64,000 bases of DNA from Amycolatopsis sp. NBC_01480 (GCF_036227205.1 NZ_CP109442.1:1674001-1738000); one strand, 5' to 3'; numbered from the stretch's first letter, positions 32,556 to 44,163 are shown. Notes: generated by a model not told the origin, from the sequence alone. Translations and numbers: made by a program.

Positions 32556-34301
32556 ATGTTAGTGACGACAAGGTCGCGCGCCGTGAAGCTAGGTGCGTTC
32601 GTCGCGGGCGCGGCCCTTCTGCTCTCCGCCTGTGGCGGCGGTGGTGGCAACAGCGCAGTGCAGACCGGGCAGGCATTCGCCGACTGCGACGCGAACCCGA
32701 ACACCTGCAACACGGCCGCGGCCGACCAGCTGCAGGACGGCGGCGACGTCACGTACGCCATCGAGAAGAACATCCCGAACTGGAACGTCGTCTCGGCCGA
32801 GGGCAACGTCTTCGAGACCGGCGAGGTCACCAAGGGCATCCTGCCTTACACCTTCTACGCGACGCCTGACCTCAAGCCGGTGCTGAACAAGGACTTCGTC
32901 GAGTCGGCGGACGTCACCAGCACCAACCCGCAGGTGGTCACCTACAAGATCAACCCGAAGGCGGTCTGGTCGGACGGCACGCCGTTCTCGGCCGACGACT
33001 TCGTCTACAACTGGAAGACCCAGAACGGCAAGGACTGCCCCGACTGCGCCGCGGCCAGCACCTCGGGCTACGACCAGGTCTCCTCGGTCGTCGGCTCCGA
33101 CGGCGGCAAGACGGTCACCGCTACCTTCTCCAAGCCGTTCACCGACTGGCGCCAGCTGTGGAGCTCCTCGGGCGCGATGTACCCGGCGCACCTGGCCGCC
33201 CAGCACGGTGACACCACCACCCCGGCCGGCCTCGCCGCCTCGTTCAAGTGGTTCGGCACGACCGTCCCGACCTGGTCGGGCGGCCCGTGGAAGATCTCGA
33301 AGTTCGTCAACAACCAGTCGGTCACGATGGTCCCGAACGACAAGTTCTGGGGCGCGAAGCCGAAGCTGGCCAGTGTGGTCTTCCGCGTCATCACCGACGC
33401 GACGCAGGAGCCGACCGCGCTGCAGAACAACGAGGTCCAGGCCATCTACCCGCAGCCGCAGGTCGACCTGGTCAACCAGGTCAAGAACATGCCGAACATC
33501 TCCTCCTACATCGGCCTCGGCCTGCAGTGGGAGCACTTCGACCTGAACCTGAAGAGCAAGGCGCTGGGCGACAAGGCGCTGCGGCAGGCCCTGTTCACCG
33601 CGGTCAACCGCAAGGACATGATCGCCAAGACCGTCGGCCAGTTCACCGACAAGGTCCAGCCGCTCAACAACCACAACTTCATGCCGCAGCAGGCCGGGTA
33701 CAAGGACGTCATCTCCTCGACCGGCCAGGGCACGGGTGACATCGACAAGGCCAAGAAGATCCTGACCGACGCCGGTTACAAGATCAACGGCACGCAGCTG
33801 ATGGACCCGTCCGGCGCCGCTGTCCCGGCCCTGCGGATCCGCTACACCGTCGGCAACCAGATCCGCCAGAACGAGTGCGAACTGTTCGCGCAGGCGGCGG
33901 CCCAGCTCGGCGTCAAGGTCAACGTCTCCTCGACCGACGACCTCGGCACCACCACGACGACCGGTGACTACGACATCATCGTCTTCGCGTGGGTCTCCTC
34001 GCCGTTCGTGTTCGGCGGCGCGGTGCAGAACTGGACCACCGGTCAGGGCAACAACTACGGCAAGTACAGCAACCCGCAGGTCGACAACCTGATCGGCCAG
34101 GCCAACGCCGAGACCGACCAGACCAAGGCCGCGGACCTGCTGAACCAGGCCGACCAGCTGATGGCGAACGACGCGTACGTGCTTCCGCTCTACCAGAAGC
34201 CGACCTTCCTCGCGGCGTCGGACAAGATCGCGAACATGCGGAACAACTCCACTCTGGACGGCCCCGTCTACAACATGGCGGAGTGGGGCCTCCGCAAGTG
34301 A
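32556..34301 (+). CDS. Family-5 peptide ABC transporter, substrate-binding lipoprotein
   Basis: Extracytoplasmic solute-binding protein of 581 residues. The signal peptide ends in lipobox LLLSACGG. The SBP_bac_5 domain has KAVWSDGTPFSADDFVYNWK early, NDKFWGAKPKL centrally and LPLYQKPTFLA near the end. The ATG at 32556 has AAGGAG 5 nt upstream. It leads a complete importer (two permeases, two ATPases) and is separated from the first permease by a hairpin, which usually leaves the binding protein in excess. Ligand: oligopeptide or related compound, not resolvable by eye. Confidence 0.92.
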   Translation: MLVTTRSRAVKLGAFVAGAALLLSACGGGGGNSAVQTGQAFADCDANPNTCNTAAADQLQDGGDVTYAIEKNIPNWNVVSAEGNVFETGEVTKGILPYTFYATPDLKPVLNKDFVESADVTSTNPQVVTYKINPKAVWSDGTPFSADDFVYNWKTQNGKDCPDCAAASTSGYDQVSSVVGSDGGKTVTATFSKPFTDWRQLWSSSGAMYPAHLAAQHGDTTTPAGLAASFKWFGTTVPTWSGGPWKISKFVNNQSVTMVPNDKFWGAKPKLASVVFRVITDATQEPTALQNNEVQAIYPQPQVDLVNQVKNMPNISSYIGLGLQWEHFDLNLKSKALGDKALRQALFTAVNRKDMIAKTVGQFTDKVQPLNNHNFMPQQAGYKDVISSTGQGTGDIDKAKKILTDAGYKINGTQLMDPSGAAVPALRIRYTVGNQIRQNECELFAQAAAQLGVKVNVSSTDDLGTTTTTGDYDIIVFAWVSSPFVFGGAVQNWTTGQGNNYGKYSNPQVDNLIGQANAETDQTKAADLLNQADQLMANDAYVLPLYQKPTFLAASDKIANMRNNSTLDGPVYNMAEWGLRK

Positions 34302-34327
34302 TCACCACCCGGTAGATTCCTGTTACC

Positions 34328-34359
34328 GGTGAGGGGCCGGCGCACGCCGGCCCCTCACC
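34328..34359 (+). terminator. Intra-operon hairpin after the binding-protein gene
   Basis: GGTGAGGGGCCGGC and GCCGGCCCCTCACC form a 14-bp perfect stem with a 4-nt loop, followed by a T-containing stretch. Placed 26 bp after the binding-protein stop and 118 bp before the permease, it fits partial termination or 3'-end stabilisation. Confidence 0.75.
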
Positions 34360-34476
34360 GTTTGCCCGTTTCCTACCGTTCCCGAACCGTACGCCCGATG
34401 CCCCCGCCACCGCCCCGGCCCTGCCACCACAAGCGGCGGTCGCCGGCAGAACACCGTCCAGAGCAGGAAGACCTCC

Positions 34477-35457
34477 ATGCTTGCCTTCGCATTGCGCCGG
34501 CTCTTCGTCTCGGTGCCGATTCTGATCGTTTCGACATTTGTCGTATTCGTAATGGTTTCTCTGTCGGCGAACCCCCTGAGCCCGCTGATCCAGAGAAGCC
34601 CGCCCCCGCCGCCGCGCACGATCGAACTGGAGCGCATCCGGCTGCACCTCGACCAGCCGATCCTGGAGCGCTACTGGCACTGGATCACCGGTGTGCTGAG
34701 CGGTGACTTCGGCCCGTCGGTGCAGTCGAACATGAACATCGGCCACGAGGTGATCAGCCGGTTCGGCGTGACCCTGCGGCTGATCGTGCTGGCCATGGTG
34801 GTCGCCCTGATCCTGGCGGTGATCATCGGCGTGGTCAGCGCCGCCCGCCAGTACTCCAAGTTCGACTACACGGCGACGTTCTTCGGCTTCCTGTTCCTTT
34901 CGATGCCCTCGTTCTGGTTCGCGATCGTGCTCAAGCAGATCGGCATCTCGATCAACACGAGCGTCGGCGACCAGATCTTCTACACCATCGGCTCCTCGTC
35001 GATCATCGTCACCGGCGGCGCCTGGGCCCATTTCACGGACATCGCCGGCCACCTCGTGCTGCCGACGATTTCGCTGGCCCTGACCAGTTACGCCGCCTGG
35101 AGCCGGTTCCAGCGCGCGTCGATGCTCGAAGTGCTCAACAGCGACTACGTCCGGCTCGCCCGGGCGAAGGGCCTGCCCCGCTGGACGGTGACCCGCAAGC
35201 ACGCGCTGCGCAACGCGCTGATCCCGCTCACCACGGTGACCGCGCTCGACATCGGCTCCATCCTCGGTGGCGCCGTCGTGACCGAGACCGTGTTCCAGTG
35301 GCAGGGCGCCGGAACGTTCCTGCTCAACGCGATCCAGCAGAGCGACGTGTACGCGGTCGAAGCCTGGCTGCTCATCGCGGCGACGTTCATCATCCTGCTC
35401 AACCTCATCGCCGACCTGCTCTACGGCCTGCTCGACCCGAGGATCCGGTATGCCTGA
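34477..35457 (+). CDS. Peptide ABC transporter permease (DppB-like)
   Basis: Inner-membrane permease of 326 residues with six spans. LRRLFVSVPILIVSTFVVFV at the N-terminus and the EAA loop YVRLARAKGLPRWTV identify the DppB/OppB class. A proline run (PPPPP, near residue 45) sits in the first extracytoplasmic loop. Its last 8 bases overlap the next permease gene. Confidence 0.92.
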   Translation: MLAFALRRLFVSVPILIVSTFVVFVMVSLSANPLSPLIQRSPPPPPRTIELERIRLHLDQPILERYWHWITGVLSGDFGPSVQSNMNIGHEVISRFGVTLRLIVLAMVVALILAVIIGVVSAARQYSKFDYTATFFGFLFLSMPSFWFAIVLKQIGISINTSVGDQIFYTIGSSSIIVTGGAWAHFTDIAGHLVLPTISLALTSYAAWSRFQRASMLEVLNSDYVRLARAKGLPRWTVTRKHALRNALIPLTTVTALDIGSILGGAVVTETVFQWQGAGTFLLNAIQQSDVYAVEAWLLIAATFIILLNLIADLLYGLLDPRIRYA

Positions 35458-36409
35458 CAACTTCGGGGGCCAACCCCCCACCACGCTCGGCGGCTCCCGT
35501 TTCGCCCCGGACAACCCGGAGACCCCGGCCGGTGCGCCCGAGCGCGAGTTCACCGTCAAGGAACGCAGCCAGGCCCAGCTGGTCTTCCGGCGATTCCGCC
35601 AGCACCGCCTGGCGATGATCAGCCTGGTCGTGTTCGTGCTGATCATCCTGTTCGCCTACGTCGGCGCGCTGGTCTGGAAGTACGGCCCCGGCGAAATCAC
35701 GGAGGACAACTCGGCGCCGCCGTCGGGCGCGCACCCGTTCGGCACCGACGCAGTCGGCCACGACACGCTGGCCCAGGTGATGCGCGGGACGCAGATCTCG
35801 CTGCAGATCTCGGTGCTGGTCGCCGTGTTCGCGACGATCGTCGGCACCGTATGGGGCGCTGTGGCCGGCTACTACCGCGGCTGGCTCGACACAGTCCTGA
35901 TGCGTATCTCCGACCTAGTGCTCACCCTGCCGCTGCTCGCCGTCGCCGCCGTGCTGGCGCACCAGTCGGGCGGCAGCTGGTCGCTGATCGCCGTGGTCAT
36001 CGCCGGGCTGTACTGGGCGTACGTCTCGCGTGTCGCCCGCGGTGTGGTGCTTTCCTTGCGGGAGAAGGAATTCGTCGAAGCGTCCAAGGCGCTCGGCGCC
36101 AGCGACGCGCGGATCATCTTCCGGCACCTGGTGCCCAACGCGCTCGGCTCGATCATCGTGAACCTGACGATCCTGGTGTCGATCGCGATCCTCCTGGAGA
36201 CCGCGCTGTCGTTCCTGGGCTTCGGTGTCCAGGTGCCCGACACCTCGCTCGGCCTGCTGGTCAGCACCGCGCAGACGGCGGTCGACACCCGCCCGTGGCT
36301 GTTCTACTTCCCGGGCCTGTTCATCATCCTGATCGCGCTGACGATCAACTTCATCGGGGACGGCCTGCGGGACGCGTTCGACCCCCAGCAGACGAAGGTG
36401 CGCGCATGA
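35450..36409 (+). CDS. Peptide ABC transporter permease (DppC-like)
   Basis: Permease of 319 residues with an N-terminal hydrophilic arm of about 45 residues, then six spans. The motif FGTDAVGHDTLAQVMRGTQISL and the EAA loop FVEASKALGASDARIIFRH are typical of DppC/OppC. Overlaps the upstream permease by 8 bases and the downstream ATPase by 4 (ATGA). Confidence 0.93.
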   Translation: MPDNFGGQPPTTLGGSRFAPDNPETPAGAPEREFTVKERSQAQLVFRRFRQHRLAMISLVVFVLIILFAYVGALVWKYGPGEITEDNSAPPSGAHPFGTDAVGHDTLAQVMRGTQISLQISVLVAVFATIVGTVWGAVAGYYRGWLDTVLMRISDLVLTLPLLAVAAVLAHQSGGSWSLIAVVIAGLYWAYVSRVARGVVLSLREKEFVEASKALGASDARIIFRHLVPNALGSIIVNLTILVSIAILLETALSFLGFGVQVPDTSLGLLVSTAQTAVDTRPWLFYFPGLFIILIALTINFIGDGLRDAFDPQQTKVRA

Positions 36410-37503
36410 CCGAGTACGACTCCCAAACGGGGAGCGGCGATCCCGTCCTCGTGGTGGAGGACCTGACGGTCCAGTTCCCGACCGGCGAGGGCCTGGTCAA
36501 GGCCGTCCGCGGGGTGAACTACCAGTTGCGCCGCGGCGAGGTGCTGGGCATCGTCGGCGAGTCCGGTTCCGGCAAGTCCGTCACCTCGCTGGCCGTGATG
36601 GGGCTGCTGCCCCGCACCGCCCAGGTCACCGGCTCCATCCGCTTCGGTGGCGTGGAGCTGCTGAAGTCCAGCGAGAAAGAGCTGAACAAGGTCCGCGGCA
36701 AGGGCATCTCGATGGTCTTCCAGGACCCGATGACCTCGCTCAACCCGGTGTACACCGTGGGCGACCAGATCGCCGAGGCGATCACCGCGCACAACAACGT
36801 CCGGAAGGACGTGGCGCGCAAGCAGGCGGTCGAGCTGCTCGAGCTGGTGCGCATCCCGAACCCGGCGCAGCGCGCGAACGAGTACCCGCACCAGCTTTCG
36901 GGCGGTATGCGCCAGCGCGTGGTGATCGCGATCGCGATGGCCAACAACCCGGACGTGATCATCGCGGACGAGCCGACCACCGCCCTCGACGTCACTGTGC
37001 AGGCGCAGATCCTCGAAGCGCTGAAGGCGGCGCAGCAGGAGACGGGCGCGGCGATGGTGCTGATCACCCACGACCTCGGGGTGATCGCGGGCGCGGCCGA
37101 CCGGGTGCACGTGATGTACGCGGGCAAGGTCGTGGAATCCGGCACCGTGGACGAGATCTTCTACACGCCGCGGATGCCGTACACACTGGGCCTGCTGGGC
37201 AGCCTGCCCCGCCTCGACGTGAAGACCGACCGGCTCACCCCGATCACCGGCTCGCCGCCCGCGACCACGAACATGCCGCCGGGCTGCCCGTTCAGCCCGC
37301 GCTGCCCGCTGTCGCAGCCGATCTGCGACGAGGAGGAGCCGCAACTGGTCGCCGGCCCCGGCGGCCAGCACGCGGCCTGCCACTTCACCGACCAGGTGGT
37401 GGGCCGGGATCCGGCCGAGCTGTTCAGCGCCACCTCGGCCGACACGGCGGCCGTACCGGTCGTCGTCGAGGCCACCGCGAGCGACACGGAGACGAACTCA
37501 TGA
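36406..37503 (+). CDS. Peptide ABC transporter ATPase (DppD-like)
   Basis: ATPase of 365 residues. Walker A GESGSGKS, Q-loop in VFQDPMTSLNP, signature LSGGMRQR, Walker B VIIADEPT and the H-loop ITHDLG are intact. The C-terminal oligopeptide-ABC extension has the CPFSPRCPLSQPIC cysteine cluster, which in several Dpp/Opp ATPases binds an iron-sulfur cluster. ATG at 36406 overlaps the upstream stop. Confidence 0.94.
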   Translation: MTEYDSQTGSGDPVLVVEDLTVQFPTGEGLVKAVRGVNYQLRRGEVLGIVGESGSGKSVTSLAVMGLLPRTAQVTGSIRFGGVELLKSSEKELNKVRGKGISMVFQDPMTSLNPVYTVGDQIAEAITAHNNVRKDVARKQAVELLELVRIPNPAQRANEYPHQLSGGMRQRVVIAIAMANNPDVIIADEPTTALDVTVQAQILEALKAAQQETGAAMVLITHDLGVIAGAADRVHVMYAGKVVESGTVDEIFYTPRMPYTLGLLGSLPRLDVKTDRLTPITGSPPATTNMPPGCPFSPRCPLSQPICDEEEPQLVAGPGGQHAACHFTDQVVGRDPAELFSATSADTAAVPVVVEATASDTETNS

Positions 37504-38531
37504 GCGAGGCAACGGCGGCCCGGACGCCCGTCCTGTCCGCGAAGAACCTGGTCAAGCACTTCCCCATCCGCGGCGGGGGGATCCTGCGCCGCACCTCTGG
37601 TGCGGTGCAGGCGGTGTCGGACGTGTCGTTCGACATCTACGACCACGAAACCTTGGCGCTGGTCGGCGAATCCGGTTGCGGCAAGTCGACCACCGCGCGC
37701 GTGGCGCTGGCCCTGCAGCCGCTCACCTCGGGCGAGGTGACGTACGAGGGCCGCAGTCTGGGCAAGATGCACAACCGCGAGCTGCAACGGCTGCGGCGCA
37801 GCATGCAGATCGTGTTCCAGGACCCGTACGCGTCGGTGGACCCGCGGCTGCCGGTGAACGAGATCATCGCCGAGCCGCTGCGCATCCACGGCATGTACAA
37901 CGACGGCGGCCGCCAGCAGGTCCGTGACCTGATGAAGACCGTGGGCCTGCGCCCGGAGCACGGCAACCGCTTCCCGCACGAGTTCTCCGGCGGCCAGCGC
38001 CAGCGCATCGGCATCGCCCGCGCGCTCGCGCTGAAGCCCAAGGTGCTGGTGCTGGACGAGCCGGTGTCCGCATTGGACGTGTCCATTCAGGCCGGTGTGC
38101 TGAACCTGCTGAAGGACCTGCAGGCGGAGTTCGGGCTGTCCTACCTGTTCGTGTCGCACGACCTCTCGGTGGTCCGGCACGTGGCGGACCGCATCGCGGT
38201 GATGTACCTCGGCAAGATCGTGGAGACCGCGGCGGCCGAGGACCTGTTCCTGCACCCGACGCACCCGTACACGCAGGCCCTGATCTCGGCGATCCCGGTG
38301 CCGGACCCGCGCAAGGAGCGGACCCGCCAGCGCATCGTGATCACCGGCGACGTGCCGAGCCCGGCGAACCCGCCGTCCGGCTGCCGGTTCCGCACCCGCT
38401 GCCCCAAGTACGCCAACGAAATCGACGACGCGGGCCGCAAGAAGTGCTCCACGGAGGAGCCCGCCCTCATCGACCGCGGCCAGGGCCACCCGACGGCCTG
38501 CCACTTCGCTGAGAGCTTGCAGCTGATCTGA
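37500..38531 (+). CDS. Peptide ABC transporter ATPase (DppF-like)
   Basis: Second ATPase, 343 residues. Walker A GESGCGKST, VFQDPYASVDPRLPV, signature FSGGQRQR and Walker B VLVLDEPVSALD are intact. The C-terminal extension includes FRTRCPKYANEID...KKCSTEEP, the usual oligo_HPY region. ATGA overlap with the preceding ATPase. Last gene of the operon; followed by a 20-bp-arm palindrome. Confidence 0.94.
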   Translation: MSEATAARTPVLSAKNLVKHFPIRGGGILRRTSGAVQAVSDVSFDIYDHETLALVGESGCGKSTTARVALALQPLTSGEVTYEGRSLGKMHNRELQRLRRSMQIVFQDPYASVDPRLPVNEIIAEPLRIHGMYNDGGRQQVRDLMKTVGLRPEHGNRFPHEFSGGQRQRIGIARALALKPKVLVLDEPVSALDVSIQAGVLNLLKDLQAEFGLSYLFVSHDLSVVRHVADRIAVMYLGKIVETAAAEDLFLHPTHPYTQALISAIPVPDPRKERTRQRIVITGDVPSPANPPSGCRFRTRCPKYANEIDDAGRKKCSTEEPALIDRGQGHPTACHFAESLQLI

Positions 38532-38543
38532 GTTCTGTTGCCT

Positions 38544-38590
38544 GTGAAGGCCTTCTTCCCCGCTTTGGACGCGGGGAAGAAGGCCTTCAC
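38544..38590. terminator. Palindromic repeat of the GGCCTTC family, copy 2
   Basis: Perfect 20-bp arms GTGAAGGCCTTCTTCCCCGC (38544-38563) and its complement (38571-38590), 7-nt loop TTTGGAC. Lies between the convergent ABC operon and the LpqW-like gene. Confidence 0.9.
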
Positions 38591-38601
38591 TGCGTTGGGA
38601 G

Positions 38602-40335
38602 CTAGTTGCTGCCGCGAGTCCAGTTCACCGCGGAGCCGAACGGCCCGCCCATCGGCGGTCCCGGGGTAAGGCCGGAGACGCCCTTGCCGACGGCGAGGGT
38701 GTCGGCTTCCTGGAAGAGCGGGATCGCCACGTTGGCGGCCCACAGGGCGGGCTCGAGCGTCTTCAGGGCCTCGGCGGTGGTGGTGGAGCCGGTGAGGGCG
38801 GAGTCGATCGTGGCCTGGAGGCTTTCGTCGCACAGGCCGGCGGCGTTGGCGGGGACCACCGGCTTGGTCTTGTCCGCCGTGGCCTGTTCCGGGGCGCAGC
38901 CGAAGTTCGACGCGAGCACCGACGCCGGGTCGCCGCCCACGGCCTGCGGGACGACAGCGATGTCGACGCCGACGTTGCCGTTCGCGTCCGGGCCGGCCTG
39001 CTGCTGGCCGTTCACCACGGGCATCGCCAGCAGCGAGGAGAACAGGTCGCGCGGCTGGGGCGTGACGGCGGTGATCTGGACCCCGCCCGCGATCAGCTCG
39101 GCCGACAGCTCCTTGACGATCGAGGCGTACGGCTCGGCCTGCCCCGGCGACGCGATGACCAGAGACAGCGTTTTGGTGCCCTTGCGCCAGACTCCTGCGT
39201 CCTTGGTATAACCCGCGGCCTTGAAGTGTTGCTCGGCCTTCGCCGTGTCCGGTGCGGCGGGCGGGCCGGCCGGGATGGTGGCCGCGTAACCCTTGTCCGC
39301 CGGCGGCATCACCTGCGCGTCGGCCTTCATCGCCGCCGACGGGCCGCCCTTGGCGCCCGCGGCGATCAGCTTCGAGCGGTCGATCAGCGCCGCCACCCCG
39401 GCCCTCAGCTCGGAGCTGGACAGCGTCGCACTCACCGGCCGCAGCAGCACGCTCGCCTCGACCGGCCGCGCCAGCGTGTGCAGCTGCACCGCCGGCCCGA
39501 GGTCGTTCAGCAGCTGGAGCCCGGCGGAATCGGTGCGGGTGACGGAAAACTGGTCGTTGCCGCTGCGCAGCGCCGTCGCGATGCCGGACGGGTCGGAGCG
39601 GCGCAGCACCAGTGTGTCGACGGCCGCGGGCTTCTCCCAATAGCGGTCGTTGCGCTGGAGGATCACCTCGCCGCGCGCGGTGTCGATGCTCTTGATCGCG
39701 AACGGCCCCGCCACCGCCGGGAAGCTGGACGCGAGCGCGGTCGGCCAGCCGCCCGGCGCGTCCTTGAGCAGGTGCTGCGGCAGCAGGTTGTCGAACAGCG
39801 TCTGCCAGGCCGGGTACGGCTTGGTGAAGGTGACCTCGACGCCCTTGCCGCCGTCGCGCTGGTCGATGTTGGAGATCAGCCGGTAGCCCGCGGGCTCGAT
39901 CACGCCGGGCTGGGACTTCATCGCGTTGTACAGGTAGATGAAGTCCTCGGTGGCGATCGGCGCGCCGTCGGACCAGGAGGCGTCCGGCCGGATCTCGTAC
40001 TTCACCGTGAACGGCATCTGGGAGACGACCTCGGCCGAGGTCATCAGCGTCTTGTCCAGCGTGCGGGTGCCGTCGTCGGCGGTGCGGAACACCGAGGGCA
40101 GCAGCAGCTGCGAGAGCGCGGTCGTGACCGTGGAGGAGTCCGCCAGGTTGTGCGGGTTGTAGCCGCCGACCACGTCGTCGACCCCGACCACGATCTGCGA
40201 CGGAGTGGGCAGCGCTGGCGTGCTGGTCGACGCGGCGGGCGAGGACACCACCGGCGGCGGCGGGGTGTTCGAACACGCGGCGAGCAGCACGCCCGCGAGC
40301 GCCAGCACCGGCGCCGCCTTGCGTCCCATCCGCAC
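38602..40335 (-). CDS. lpqW: LpqW-like lipoprotein (family-5 binding-protein fold)
   Basis: Lipoprotein of 577 residues, lipobox LLAACS. Segments such as GGYNPHNLAD, QPGVIEPAGYRLI, YPAWQTLFDNLLPQHLL, NDRYWEKP and LCDESLQATIDSAL recall mycobacterial LpqW. LpqW has a substrate-binding-protein fold but modulates mannolipid (PIM/LAM) synthesis rather than transport. It has no adjacent permease on its strand, and it lies near typA and mshB as in mycobacteria. I chose GTG at 40335 with GGAGGG 8 nt upstream; ATG at 40329 is also plausible. A peptide-binding role cannot be excluded. Confidence 0.8.
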   Translation of the reverse strand: MRMGRKAAPVLALAGVLLAACSNTPPPPVVSSPAASTSTPALPTPSQIVVGVDDVVGGYNPHNLADSSTVTTALSQLLLPSVFRTADDGTRTLDKTLMTSAEVVSQMPFTVKYEIRPDASWSDGAPIATEDFIYLYNAMKSQPGVIEPAGYRLISNIDQRDGGKGVEVTFTKPYPAWQTLFDNLLPQHLLKDAPGGWPTALASSFPAVAGPFAIKSIDTARGEVILQRNDRYWEKPAAVDTLVLRRSDPSGIATALRSGNDQFSVTRTDSAGLQLLNDLGPAVQLHTLARPVEASVLLRPVSATLSSSELRAGVAALIDRSKLIAAGAKGGPSAAMKADAQVMPPADKGYAATIPAGPPAAPDTAKAEQHFKAAGYTKDAGVWRKGTKTLSLVIASPGQAEPYASIVKELSAELIAGGVQITAVTPQPRDLFSSLLAMPVVNGQQQAGPDANGNVGVDIAVVPQAVGGDPASVLASNFGCAPEQATADKTKPVVPANAAGLCDESLQATIDSALTGSTTTAEALKTLEPALWAANVAIPLFQEADTLAVGKGVSGLTPGPPMGGPFGSAVNWTRGSN

Positions 40336-40564
40336 GCTCTCGTCCCTCCGCCTTCTGCTGCCCGAGCCCGATATGCTGCCATGCCGGGCCATCCCCCGGC
40401 ACCGAGATTCCCACATCCGGCACGGCCTCGTGACACCGGAGTGGATACCGCCATCCGGTGGACGGGTGAGCGGGGTCCGGGGTTCCCTCAGCCGGGACCC
40501 GAACCGGGCCGGGAGTGGGCAGCGGCACAGCCCGAATCGGATACAGCCGCCCGGGCCTCCCTAT

Positions 40565-40570
40565 TAGGGT
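40565..40570 (+). promoter_or_regulatory. -10 box giving a leaderless start
   Basis: TAGGGT ends 7 nt before the GTG at 40578, with no ribosome-binding site between. The transcript of the MFS gene probably begins at its start codon. Confidence 0.5.
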
Positions 40571-40577
40571 CCGGTCA

Positions 40578-41951
40578 GTGAACAACCGCGTCCTGGTGCT
40601 GGCCGTCGTGCTGCTTTCGACGGTGACCTTCCCGCTGACGATCACCGGGGCTTCGATCGCGCTGCCGGACATCCGCGCGCGCCTGGGCGCCGGCATCTCG
40701 GCGACGCAGTGGGTGGTGAACGGCTACAACGCCGCGTTCGCCGGATTCCTCGTGGTCACCGGCTCGCTCGCCGACATCCTCGGCCGGCGGCGGGTGTTCG
40801 CGGCCGGGGTGGCGCTGTTCTGCGCGGCCAACGCCGTCAGCGTGCTGGCCGGCGGGATCGTCACGCTGAACGTCGTGCGCGCGCTGGGCGGGATCGGCGC
40901 CGCGGCCGCGGTGGCCGGCGGCGGGGCTGTGCTGGCCGGGACCTTCCCGGGGGCCTCGCGGGCCCGCGCGTTCGGGCTGCTGGGCACGACGCTCGGCGCC
41001 GGGCTGGCGTTCGGCCCGACGGTCGGCGGACTGCTGGTGGACGCGCTGGGCTGGCGCGCGGTGTTCGGCCTGCCCGCGGTCGTGTCGGCCTTGGTGCTCG
41101 CCTGTGTGCCGCTGCTGCCCCGCAGCACACCCACGCCAGGGCGGCGCCTCGACGTGCCCGGCGCGGCCGTCTTCACCGGGGCGTTGCTGCTGCTCATTTT
41201 CGCGCTGGTCGAGGCGCCCGAACTGGGCTTCGGCAGCTGGGTGATCCTCGCGTCGTTCGGGCTGGTGGTGGTGCTCGCGGCGGTGTTCCCGGCCGTCGAG
41301 AGGCGCAGCGCGGACCCGATGTTCGACCTGGCCGTGCTCGCGAACCGCCGGTTCCTGGCGCTGTCCGTGGCCGCCGGGTCGATCGTGTTCGTGCTGATCC
41401 CGCTGCTGGTGTACCTGCCGTCGTACCTGATCTCCGTGGTCGGGCTGGGCCCGGGCGCGGCGGGCGCGTGGCTGCTGCTGCTCACCGGCCCGGCCGTCCT
41501 GCTGCCGACGGCCGGTGCGGCGCTGGCCCGACGGCTGCCCGCGGTGGTGATGGTGGCCGGCTCAGTCGCGCTGACTGCCGCCGGCGCGTTCGGGCTGATC
41601 ACCATCGGCCCGTCCAGCACGCCGTGGACGCTGCTCGTGCCACTGGCCCTCACCGGCGCCGGCATGGGTCTGTCCACCGGCCTGCTCGACGGCCTCGCGA
41701 TCGGCAGCGTGCGGCCGGACCAGGCGGGCGTGGCCGCGGGCATGTTCAACGCCTCCCGCCTGGCCACGGAGACCATCGGCATCGCCGTGGTGGGCGCCGT
41801 GCTGGCCGCCCTCACCCACGACGCGCTGGCCGGCCCGGACTACACGACGGCGTTGCGCTGGGTCTGTTGTGGACTGGGCGTCTTCGCGACGCTGGCGACG
41901 GCCGGGGTCGCGGTCCTGCACCGGCACGGCAGTGCGGTCCCTGCCACATGA
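40578..41951 (+). CDS. MFS transporter (drug:H+ antiporter type)
   Basis: Transporter of 457 residues with 12-14 spans. ATQWVVNGYNAAFAGFLVVTGSLADILGRRRVF is the TM2 and loop 2-3 motif A of DHA-type exporters (quoted as two parts: ATQWVVNGYNAAFAG and GSLADILGRRRVF). GTTLGAGLAFGPTVGGLL is motif C of antiporters. Substrate unknown. GTG at 40578 is chosen because a TANNNT box precedes it by 7 nt. Confidence 0.85.
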   Translation: MNNRVLVLAVVLLSTVTFPLTITGASIALPDIRARLGAGISATQWVVNGYNAAFAGFLVVTGSLADILGRRRVFAAGVALFCAANAVSVLAGGIVTLNVVRALGGIGAAAAVAGGGAVLAGTFPGASRARAFGLLGTTLGAGLAFGPTVGGLLVDALGWRAVFGLPAVVSALVLACVPLLPRSTPTPGRRLDVPGAAVFTGALLLLIFALVEAPELGFGSWVILASFGLVVVLAAVFPAVERRSADPMFDLAVLANRRFLALSVAAGSIVFVLIPLLVYLPSYLISVVGLGPGAAGAWLLLLTGPAVLLPTAGAALARRLPAVVMVAGSVALTAAGAFGLITIGPSSTPWTLLVPLALTGAGMGLSTGLLDGLAIGSVRPDQAGVAAGMFNASRLATETIGIAVVGAVLAALTHDALAGPDYTTALRWVCCGLGVFATLATAGVAVLHRHGSAVPAT

Positions 41952-41957
41952 GAAAAA

Positions 41958-42010
41958 GCCGTCAAGGCCTCCTTATCTACGCTCAAGGTAGGCAAGGAGG
42001 CCTTGACGGC
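41958..42010. terminator. Palindromic repeat of the GGCCTCCTT family, copy 3
   Basis: GCCGTCAAGGCCTCCTT (41958-41974) and AAGGAGGCCTTGACGGC (41994-42010) are perfectly complementary, with a CTAC/GTAG inner pairing. Located between the convergent MFS gene and typA. Confidence 0.9.
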
Positions 42011-42020
42011 CGGTGAAACG

Positions 42021-43949
<1,929 letters not shown>

Positions 43950-44105
43950 GCGAAGACTCCTGAACTTCAAAGGCGGGTGGGCGGCCGCGTCGCGGGCGGA
44001 ATCCGTGCGTGCGAGCACGTCCCCGAGCAGCATGGCCGGCTTTGGCCACACGCGGACCCCACAATCATACCTCCCGCCGAACTGTGAGTACCGCCACGCC
44101 CCTGG

Positions 44106-44124
44106 ATCGGTTAGGCTCACCTAA
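44106..44124. promoter_or_regulatory. DtxR/IdeR-type iron box
   Basis: ATCGGTTAGGCTCACCTAA matches the 19-bp IdeR/DtxR consensus TTAGGTTAGGCTAACCTAA at 16 positions. The core TTAGG-CTCA-CCTAA is palindromic. It lies 40 bp before the GTG of the 52-residue Cys-rich gene and 157 bp upstream of the divergent typA. Placement favours repression of the small gene when iron is plentiful; inferred. Confidence 0.65.
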
Positions 44125-44163
44125 GCTGGAAACCCGGACGTCACCGGCGACAAGGGAGCCTTC

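Noticed and set aside
38602..40335. Binding protein of the adjacent peptide ABC importer
   Set aside because: It lies on the opposite strand, the importer already has its own binding protein at 32556, and its sequence resembles LpqW, which is not a transporter subunit.
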